Shown piece by piece: positions 1-6,896 of a stretch of DNA of 6,896 nt; within the stretch, counting starts at the first letter, position 1; each line of letters starts with the position of its first letter. The translations under genes were made by a program, and so were the position numbers. The notes beneath the pieces are model-generated. The model had not been told where the DNA came from, ran no database searches, and worked only from the letters and a program-made list of their open reading frames with translations. This stretch comes from an uncultured Candidatus Altimarinota bacterium (lineage in GTDB: Bacteria; Patescibacteriota; Gracilibacteria; BD1-5; UBA6164): assembly GCA_938015605.1 (NCBI GenBank), contig CALLPO010000092.1, positions 1 to 6,896 on the forward strand, in the 5' to 3' direction.

Positions 1-408
1 TATATTCGTGATTGGGTACATTGAAGTAATGTATCATCTTCAAATGTTTGGACTGAAATACAAGCTCTTGACCAATATGGTGTTAATAAAGCCTTAAAAG
101 CAAAAGCAAGCACAGATTATACATTATGATGAGCTACATGAAAGTGGGAATATGTTACAGATTGAGCTACTACAGGTTATTGGTTTTGAAAAACAAATAT
201 TAATTCATATAACCATGTTAAAGTTGATTTATGAGAGGTTTATGATATTGCAGAAGTAAAAATATGGCATTATCAGGATTGACGTACTTTTAAGAAAACA
301 AAGACAGAAATTTCAGTTGATGGTATTAATTGGAATGTATTATTTGATAGTAAGGTAGATGGAACATATCCTGAAGTTAAGTGATGAAACTGAAGAGCTC
401 ATAATGTT
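1..408 (+). other. Discoidin (F5/8 type C)-like domain 1, first residue(s) missing
   Basis: Residues 1-136 match the pattern of CPR-type F5/8 type C (galactose-binding-like) domains: YIRDW at 1-5, GSN at 8-10, WTEIQALD at 17-24, a TDG at 53-55, VDLG at 75-78, VKIWHY at 86-91, SVDGINW at 105-111, LFDS at 114-117 and GTY at 121-123. The other copies have Arg before YIRDW, so the domain probably starts just before the window. Such domains usually bind carbohydrates or other surface ligands; the ligand here cannot be told. Family assignment is from recalled pattern, not a profile search. Confidence 0.8.
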
Positions 409-3400
409 GATTGAAAAGAGAAAAAAAGTTCTACAGTAGATATGGATCTAAAAGATTGAGGAATTAGGTATATTAGAGATTGGGCAAATTGAAGTAATAG
501 AAATAAAAATTCTCATTGGGTAGAGATTCAAGCAATATGAAAAACAACAGGTTTAAATATAGCAAGGTGAAAAAAAGTCACATCTAAAAATAACAATGAA
601 TATGAAACTCGTCCTTATTCAAGAACAACAGATTGAATTTTAGCCTGAGGATTGTATGCTGAGGGACTTTCAGGTTCTCAATATTTACAAGTAGACCTGT
701 GAGGTAATTATAACCTTTCTGAAGTGAATATATGGCATTACTATCCAGATGGATGAACAGGGAGAATATATAAAGATACTAAAACAGAAGTGTCTGCAGA
801 TGGAGTTAACTGGACAGTACTTTTTGATAGTGCTATAAGTTGAACATATGTTGAACCTAAAGATTGAAGTGGAAGAAGCTATAAAATAGTAGAAGAAAAA
901 GTAGTTGATAAAAAAGTTATAGAAGAAAAAGTAGTGACTGAAAAAGAGGCTGAAAATACAGCTATTAAAAAAGACGATGTAAAAGAAGAAGTAGAAGAAA
1001 AGTCTTCTGAGTATAAAATTCTTCTTAAATGAATGATAGATTCAAAAAAAATAGATTTTATAAATAATCAAAAAGAACAAGATAATAAAATTAATATCTC
1101 TAATAAAAATCTTGAAAAAGAAGCACTTGAAAAAATTGCTAATTCTGTTGATTTAGAAAATGTTGCTATTGAAATTAATGCTTTTGAAAGTGATTGAGTA
1201 GAAATTAATTCATCAGATTACATTTTTGATGGAACATGAAGTATAGATATGCAAATTGTAAAACCAATTCAATCTTGAGAGTTTATTGGTGATAGGAGTT
1301 ATGATGAAAATTGAAAATTATTAGATGAAACAAGAATAAACTCATCAGGTGAAGATTTAGAAGCTATTGAATGAAAAAGACTTCCAGAAAATTTCACTGA
1401 TAGTGATCTATATAATTTTTGAGAAGTAGATCAAGATAGTGAAGTAGAAAGTCATACTGAGGGGGTAAAAATTTCTAATGTAGATGAAGAAGAAGAATTT
1501 ATTGAAGGAGAGGAAATATTTCTAGACTGAGCAAATCATTGAGTAAAAATTAATAGTATTTGAGAGGAAGAATTAAAAAATTTAAAATTTAGTGAATACT
1601 CAACATGAGCACTAGAGGGTGAAAATAATATAACAGTTATTTGAGATAATGGTGAAGAAATCATTTTAACTCAGGAGGATTTTATTGAATCAAAAAGTGT
1701 CATTGAAAAACTCTGAGACATTAAACATACTGATGAACTTATAATTGATTGAGCTGAAAAGTGAGTAGAGATAAATTCTATTTGAGATAAACAAGAAGGA
1801 GATTCTCTTGAATTTATTGACTGAGATAATTTGGAACCACCATTATTACATGAGGTGTGAAACCCTTGAGAGGCAGAAAATATAAATTCAGATGAACTCG
1901 TGTCATCAGATGTAGTTGATAGTTTACCAGAAGATTTTATTTTAGAAACAGAATTTTTTGTTGAATGAGCTAAAAAACCTGAATGAGTAGAAATTAATAG
2001 TTTTGCAGATGAGGAACCATCTGATGAGGAGAGAATGATAATCCCTGATTTTTCAGAAGAAACATTAGACGTATTAACATGATCAGTACTCTGAGATGAA
2101 ACAATTGTAGATATTACTGATGAAGATGCTAAATTTTTGGAAGAAAAACTTTCATGACTTGATGAGGATGTTGAAGTTGTTACTGAAATTGAAGAATTTG
2201 ATGATACAGAACTTAAAGCCTCTCTTGATTGAGAAAAAAACTCATGAATTGAAATTAATAATATTGATGAAGAAGATATTTTTACAATAGAGCTTACTGA
2301 TGAAGAAGAAGCAGAACTAGATGAACTCTATTCTGATTCAGAATTAGTTGAGTGAACAATCTGACTTGATTCAGAAATTTTTGATGAAACTTCAATTATT
2401 GATCAAGAGGAAGAATGAAATGGTATAGAAATTAATAGTTTTTCAGAAGAAGAAAGTGAAAATGAGTTTATTGAAGAAGAGCTCACTTCGCAACAAAAGG
2501 AAGAACTTGAAAAAGCATTTCCTTCTACTGAACAAGATTGAGTTGAAGTGGTTAAATTTGATGAATGGAGTGATGATTATAATGCTGATACTACAGAATC
2601 ATCAGATTCAACAATATCAGAACTTGATAATATTAATCATTGATGAATAGAAATTAATAGTTTCTGAGATGATGAAGCTACAGAAATAGCAAACGTAGAA
2701 GAAACAGAAGGAGACTTAGAAAAAATTATAATAGATGAGGAAAAAATAAAAGCTCAAGCAGAAGAAATTTATATTTCAGATGCAGATATAACAGAACAGG
2801 AGTTAGGTCTTTCTGCAGAAGAACTTTGAGATGATAGATGAGAAGATGAAATTATCTTTGATGAACCAGTTGTTCTTGATAACATAGAATGAGCAGAGGT
2901 TAGTGAGGAAGAGTGAAGTAGTATTTGAATCCAGAATACATATTACTGTGATGTGTATGTTGGTGAATATTGTAACTATAGATTCTACAAGTCACGGAGG
3001 TATAAAAAAGTAAATCCAAACTCAAGTATTTCTTATGTTTGAGCTAGTAAGAGGTATATTTATGTGTACTGAAAAAAAATCTGAAAGAATAAAATTACTT
3101 GGTATGACTCACGTAATAAATCAGCAGTCACAGTTCATGTTAATGTTAAACCTTTTCCAAAGCCTTTTTACAAGACTTATTATTTAACAAAATGAAAAGA
3201 TTTCACACTAAATCTTAGTAATGCAAACAGGTATAGTTATTCATATTCTACAGGGTGAAGAAATATTATTTCAGCTTATGCAGGTTCTAATAGTATCACT
3301 TTAAAAAATCATAATACCTGAGTTGCATGGATTCATATTAGAACTAATTGAAGACATGTAGGTACTATCAGGGCAATAGTAAATGTTCCAAGATATTATG

Positions 3401-6400
3401 TTACTATTAAATCATGAGAAAACTATGTTCATAATTTATCATGGGCAAATTGACATAAATATACAACCAGTAATAGTAAAATAGCAAATGTAGCTGTTGG
3501 GAGGAGTCATTTTTCAGTTATATGAAAAACAACCGGAACTACATATATTGCAGTAAGAGATTACCGGGGAAATCATAAGTTTAACTTAACGGTAATTGTA
3601 ACCCCACCTCCAATGGTTACAAAAACTATAATAGCATGACAAGTCTATACTCACAGTGTAAAACGGCCAGCAAGTTATAAATACTCCTTTTCTAATTCAA
3701 AATTAGCAGACCTACGTACTGGAAGTAAGTATAATTATTACTTATATACAAAATCAGCATGAACACTTTATACTAAAGTAGTAGATAGACGGGATAGGCA
3801 CCAATATACATTAAAGCTTATAATTAAACCTGTTCCAATTGTAAGTGCTAGCACATATGCTGGAGAAACATATATAAAACCATTAACAAATGCACGGTCA
3901 CATAAATACGCTGTATCTGATAGTAATATTGCATATGTTAGGTCAGATCGTTCACAATTTAGAGTGATTACAAAAAAAGCATGAGTTGTTTATACTACGG
4001 TTAATAATTATTTAGGGTATCCTCAATATATATTAAAACTCACTGTTAAAAACCCACCAAAACCAAAAGAATATACGATTAATATTGGTGAGAAAAAACG
4101 GTTAAATTTTTATTTTGCAAATAAGCAAGATTATAGAATTTATAGAACCAGTTCTAATTGATGAAATGCACATGCACGGAATAAGAATGGTTATATACAA
4201 TTATATTGACAAATATATGGGAAAGCACAATACAAGATATACTGAAAATATCACTTGTATACTTTGAATGTGAACATTATTCCAAAAGTGGAAACAGTGA
4301 ATGTAGATATTTATAATACAAAAAAGGTTTGTCATTACACATGAAGAAATACAGATTTTACTACAAAAAACGGTTCAAATATTGCTGTTAGTAGATATAG
4401 CAAATGATTATGTTTTGAATGAAAAAAAGCGTGAAAAACAAGTGTATATGTTAAAGATAGGTGATTTAATATCAAAACGTTTAATATAAATATTAAAGCA
4501 ATTCCTGTACCTAAAACATATCATGTGACTGTTTGAGATTGAAAATATACAAACTTGTATGTTCCAACTCAAAATGGTCAGATTTACTATTTTTCTCAAG
4601 CATCAAAAGGTTGATATGTTTGAGCATGGCAGTATTGAAACAGGGTAAGTATAAAAGGAAGTAAACATTGAAAGACAACACTAAAGGTGTATGATAGAAC
4701 TCACTGATTACACTATTATACTATAGAAATAAATATTGCACCAAAGCCACCAATAGTAATAGCAAAAGAGGTATATGAAACAAAATCTATCTGGATAAGT
4801 CATAAGTATGTAAGTAGCGGTAATACTTCTCAATCTAATTCTTGAATTAGTTATTCTAAAAATTACCGGTGAATAAGAGCATATGGGGAAAAGGCATGAA
4901 CAACAAATCTTTACATCAAGGATTCGACTTGAGCAGTCACACATATCTACAAAATAAAAGTAATAAAAAAACCTGATGCAAAGATATATAATCACACTAT
5001 AACAGCTGGGTATAGTAAAAATATTGTTCTACCAGAAGATATAGAATCATATAAAGTTTTCACAACAAATGGAGGCCTATTATATAAAAATGAACTTCCT
5101 TACTCAAGAAATGTAGTAAATATAAAAGCTCATAGAGTATGAGAAATGAAAGTTCATGTTCAGCAGTATGTATGATGACATTACTGGGAAAAATATACTA
5201 TTAATATTTCAATAGTACCAATTTATAAAAACTATACTCTTACTGTTTGAGATAGAATTTCAACATGGTATAATGACAACTATTCTTTTGATGCAGGTTG
5301 AGTTGCAACTCTTCATCACGGGAAAAATAGTTGAACAAAAATGGTTTGAGTAAAATCTGGGAAAGCTACATGGTATATTTATAAATATGAAAGATCTGGT
5401 AAAGTTTTGAGAACTGTGTACAACATTACTGTAAAACCTCAACCAAAAATAATAAACCAAACCTGTACTACAACAGTATGAAACACTTGTAGTCTCTTTA
5501 CTCCAAATAGTTGACACAAATATTCAACAGATGTTTCTCTTGGGTATTATGATATTGACTCATATAAAGATAGACTCAAAGTGAGTTCTGATAGAACTGG
5601 AACATTTACTTTCTATCTACAAGCAGAACATTGAAATTACTATACCCATAAATTCACTACCAAATTTACACCCAAAGCAGCAAAGGTTGTTGAGTGTGAA
5701 ATAATGGTATGAGGAATATGTGACCTATGATCACTTAGATCAATTAACAGGGGGCATGAATTTACTTATACAAAAGCAGGATTAACAAGTGTTAATTATG
5801 CAAGAAAAACATATTCACAAAAAGATTTAACCAAAAACAGAGAGGACAGTTCTGGAAATGATTATAGAAATGTAGATGACTATCAAAGGTACCTTATTAA
5901 TTATTCAATTGAATGAGAAAAAGCCTGAAAAACATCTATTTATATGTATGATGAGTGAGACCATTTACTTACAATTAATTTAACTATTCATCCAAAAGTT
6001 GAATTTAAGTTTGAAGATAGAACGCTTTCTACATTCCAACTAAAAAGAGTTTCTACTAAAATTCTGTCAGGATGATGAGACTATAACCACATTAAAACAC
6101 TCAAAACAAACTGAGATGATTCAATCTATAAACTAGACTACTTGTATGTGGATTCTGACAAGGATAAAACCTGAAAATATCTCCCAACATGAGAAGTGAA
6201 GCTAGAGGAGGAAGAAGCAGGAAATTATAACGTAGAAATTACAGACAAATTTTGACAAAGAAAAGATATATCTTTAACAGTTAAAGATACAGTTCTCATG
6301 TTGTCAGACTACGAAGTTAATATGTCATGATATGATAGTTTTCTTGTTCATATCCGTCAATCATATGGAGACATTAAAGTACCCAATATGAATGATGATA

Positions 6401-6896
6401 AAGTATCAGCTAATCTTGTTGAATTAAGTGATGGTTCTCAAGCAATTGAAATCAAGATGAAAAAACCTTGAAGGTCAATAGTTACAGTTGTAGATGAAAA
6501 TCCACATTTTACGCAATCAACAGATTGAAGTAAACCAGAAAGTAAAGCAATTAAAACTATAAGTGTATTCTCTCATGAGAGATACAAAGAGATTGAAGTA
6601 GATGAAGTAATTGAAGAAGAAGTAGCTGAACTTACATGAGTAAGATATATAAGAGACTGGTTACACTGAAGTAATTTAACTACTACAAATGTATGGACAG
6701 AAATTCAAGCTCTTGATGCAAGTTGAAACAATAAAGCTCTTTGAGCAACAGTAACAACTGATTATACTTTAGCACCAACTTGAATACCAGCAAATGTAAC
6801 TGATTGAAAAACTTCAGGTAATCGGTTCTGAAAATCAAGTGCTAATTCTTATAACAATGTTACTGTAGACCTATGAGATAATTTTGATATCCAAAC
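1..6896 (+). CDS. Giant repetitive surface/adhesin-like protein, internal fragment (TGA = Gly; CGG probably Trp)
   Basis: Frame 1 runs through the whole window without TAA or TAG: 2298 full codons plus two bases, open at both ends. It needs about 125 TGA codons read as glycine. Domain order is discoidin-like x2 (residues 1-136, 155-296), Lys/Glu linker, acidic repeat region (341-976), Ig-like repeat array (977-2000), diverged repeats (2001-2192), and a third discoidin-like domain (from 2215, cut). No enzyme motif or membrane segment is visible, and any signal peptide would lie upstream. All eight cysteines occur as pairs within repeats, which fits an exported protein. Discoidin and Ig-like domains commonly bind glycans or form stalks in surface proteins; an adhesive or host-contact role is inferred. 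Under the standard code the gene shatters into tiny fragments, so automated annotation may miss it. The reading frame is near certain; the function is not. Confidence 0.97.
463..888 (+). other. Discoidin (F5/8 type C)-like domain 2
   Basis: Residues 155-296 form a complete second copy: RYIRDW at 156-161, HWVEIQA at 172-178, VDLGGNY at 231-237, VNIWHYYPDG at 242-251, TKTEVSADGVNW at 260-271, LFDS at 274-277, GTY at 281-283 and GRSY at 291-294. An 18-residue linker separates it from domain 1. It is more divergent from domain 1 than domain 3 is, especially in residues 162-230. The GTY glycine is TGA here and GGA in domain 1, a direct internal proof of the recoding. Confidence 0.82.
889..1020 (+). 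other. Lys/Glu-rich charged linker
   Basis: Residues 297-340 follow the second discoidin-like domain and are almost entirely Val, Lys, Glu and Asp. A short internal repetition of the form EEKVVxKKV / EEKVVTEK is visible at 298-314. The composition suggests an extended or helical spacer between the globular pair and the acidic region. No recognised domain. Confidence 0.6.
1021..2928 (+). repeat. Asp/Glu-rich region with recurring GVEINSF motif
   Basis: Residues 341-976 are strongly acidic with no cysteine and only one tryptophan. A motif with consensus G-(V/I)-(E/K)-I-N-S-(F/I)-x-(D/E)-E recurs with its Gly at residues 399, 488, 514, 588, 662, 749, 808 and 882. Weaker copies are at 389 (AIEINAF), 623, 847 (GVEVVKF) and 964. 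It is often preceded by an (L/I)-(D/E)-G-A type turn a few residues upstream, as at 509-511, 583-585 and 655-657. Spacing is irregular (26-89 residues), so these are degenerate rather than recent repeats. The motif's glycine is TGA in most copies, GGG at 1462-1464 and GGT at 2422-2424. I do not recognise the motif as a named domain. Confidence 0.8.
1666..2835 (+). repeat. Short acidic helix-like modules between GVEINSF motifs
   Basis: Within the acidic region a second recurring element begins with (L/I)-T-x-(E/Q/D) followed by an amphipathic, Leu-spaced acidic stretch. Copies start at residues 556 (LTQEDF), 705 (ITDEDAKFLEEKL), 765 (LTDEEEAELDEL), 828 (LTSQQKEELEKAF) and 930 (ITEQELGLSAEEL). 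Their spacing pattern suggests short helices alternating with the extended GVEINSF segments. This is read from sequence alone, and no family is recognised. Confidence 0.5.
2929..6000 (+). repeat. Array of 13 Ig-like beta-sandwich repeats
   Basis: Residues 977-2000 divide at Pro-rich junctions (KPFPKP, TPPP, KPVP, NPPKP, IPVP, PKPP, KPQP) into units starting near residues 977, 1056, 1131, 1205, 1280, 1356, 1430, 1505, 1585, 1661, 1741, 1816 and 1894. Most are 74-80 residues; the last is about 107 and carries an insertion. Each has the outline: GxxYxxxL, then KY..SNSxIAxV, then GKKAGTTxxxVxD, then a HxYxLxVxVKPxP strand. The shape resembles bacterial Ig-like group 2 domains or the Ig-like N-terminal domain of CpaC-type secretins; I cannot choose between them. 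The units are rich in Tyr, Lys, Asn and His, so basic compared with the preceding region. A stalk or fibre role is inferred. Confidence 0.8.
6001..6576 (+). other. Two diverged repeat-like beta-rich units
   Basis: Residues 2001-2192 continue the repeat rhythm but lose the tight consensus. The first unit (about 2001-2098) retains an EEEEAGNYNVEI...DKFGQ...DISLTV outline echoing the GKKAGTT...VxD...LxV pattern. The second (about 2099-2192) retains KKPGRSIVTVVDEN followed by KTISV. The KPxP junctions are absent and acidic residues return. Probably degenerate Ig-like units at the end of the stalk. Confidence 0.5.
6151..6174 (+). other. Possible calcium-binding DxDxDxxG loop
   Basis: Residues 2051-2058 read DSDKDKTG, matching the DxDxDxxG spacing of EF-hand-like and thrombospondin type 3-like calcium loops. 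It lies in an otherwise beta-rich unit and occurs only once, so it could be a plain acidic turn. Confidence 0.3.
6577..6642 (+). other. Glu/Val-rich linker before third discoidin-like domain
   Basis: Residues 2193-2214 include EIEVDEVIEEEVAEL, similar in style to the Lys/Glu linker after domain 2. It separates the end of the repeat stalk from the next discoidin-like domain. Confidence 0.5.
6643..6896 (+). other. Discoidin (F5/8 type C)-like domain 3, truncated by window end
   Basis: Residues 2215-2298 restart the pattern: RYIRDWLHGSN at 2215-2225, VWTEIQALD at 2231-2239, NKALG at 2244-2248, TTDYTL at 2251-2256, TDG at 2267-2269, FGKSSANSY at 2276-2284 and VDLGDNFDI at 2288-2296. Over its first 42 positions from YIRDW it is identical to domain 1 at 30, closer than adjacent domains 1 and 2 are to each other. 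The second half (IWHY, DGxNW, LFDS) should lie just downstream. Residue 2275 is CGG where domain 1 has TGG. Confidence 0.82.

Larger units (their letters stand above)
2995..6825 (+). other. Nine in-frame CGG codons, probably read as Trp
   Basis: CGG occurs in frame at 2995, 3565, 3664, 3790, 3895, 4099, 4177, 4867 and 6823 (first base). Three of them align without gaps to TGG Trp in sister repeats: 6823 with 181 (discoidin domains 3 and 1), 3664 with 3442 (Ig units 4 and 3) and 4177 with 4627 (Ig units 6 and 8). No in-frame CGA was seen. CGT is used as Arg (bases 7-9 against AGA in the other YIRDW copies), and AGG aligns with AGA before YIRDW (466 against 6643). Trp is therefore more likely than Arg at CGG. 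Confidence 0.75.

Noticed and set aside
2456..2650. ATG-initiated open frame of 64 codons on the + strand in a different frame
   Set aside because: It lies inside the acidic region of the long frame-1 gene. Its Lys/Leu/Ile-rich product is what the GAA/GAT-rich codons give when shifted, and no ribosome binding site or family resemblance is seen.
1165..2700. CRISPR-like or DNA-level tandem repeat
   Set aside because: The GVEINSF copies vary in nucleotide sequence at synonymous sites and have irregular spacing. The repetition is at protein level.
1044..3079. A8 homopolymers at 1044-1051 and 3072-3079 as phase-variation or programmed frameshift sites
   Set aside because: The gene is AT-rich with many AAA codons, so such runs are expected. 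The frame continues unchanged across both and no alternative product frame opens.
4408..4599. Minus-strand open frame of 63 codons
   Set aside because: It is antisense to Ig-like units 7 and 8, which keep their repeat consensus in frame 1. The product is a Phe/Ile/Cys-rich complement artefact.
4708..4995. Minus-strand open frame of 95 codons that looks hydrophobic, like a small membrane protein
   Set aside because: The Tyr/Phe/Ile/Cys richness is the reverse complement of the Lys/Asn/Tyr codons of Ig-like units 8 to 10. There is no independent start context.
5260..5517. Minus-strand open frame of 85 codons
   Set aside because: Antisense shadow of Ig-like units 11 and 12. The frame-1 consensus across the same bases is intact.
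1..6896. Pseudogene or non-coding region because of dense TGA stops in every frame
   Set aside because: TAA and TAG are entirely absent from frame 1 while TGA is frequent, and the repeats stay in phase throughout. Decay would bring all three stops and frameshifts.
1..6896. TGA = Trp (Mycoplasma-type code 4)
   Set aside because: TGA aligns with GGN in several internal repeat columns, and TGG is used normally at the conserved Trp positions. Trp at about 125 TGA sites would also be implausible in turns such as TDG and VDLG.

Overview
The window is one uninterrupted protein-coding stretch on the + strand, frame 1. It is open from the first base to the last once TGA is read as glycine instead of stop: 2298 complete codons contain no TAA or TAG and about 125 in-frame TGA. 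Neither the start nor the stop codon is inside the window, so this is an internal slice of a giant gene. No RNA gene, promoter, terminator, mobile element or CRISPR array is visible, and there is no intergenic space. The sequence is AT-rich.

TGA = Gly is known from two Patescibacteria (CPR) lineages, Absconditabacteria (SR1) and Gracilibacteria. A second deviation shows here: CGG codons fall at columns occupied by TGG-encoded tryptophan in other copies of the same internal repeats. That matches the CGA/CGG = Trp plus TGA = Gly code proposed for Absconditabacterales, so an Absconditabacteria-like organism is the best guess. CGT, AGA and AGG remain arginine.

Layout (residues numbered from base 1). 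Residues 1-136 and 155-296 are tandem discoidin (F5/8 type C)-like beta-sandwich domains. Residues 297-340 are a Lys/Glu linker. Residues 341-976 are a long Asp/Glu-rich region built on a recurring GVEINSF-type motif alternating with short, probably helical, acidic modules. Residues 977-2000 are thirteen tandem Ig-like repeats, mostly 74-80 residues, rich in Tyr, Lys and Asn and ending in KPxP-type junctions. Residues 2001-2192 are two more diverged units. Residues 2193-2214 are a Glu-rich linker, and residues 2215-2298 begin a third discoidin-like domain, cut by the window edge.

The architecture (binding domains at the ends of a long Ig stalk, paired cysteines, no catalytic motif) suggests an exported surface adhesin or attachment fibre. 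For a lineage with known episymbiotic or predatory members, contact with a host cell is a reasonable but unproven role.
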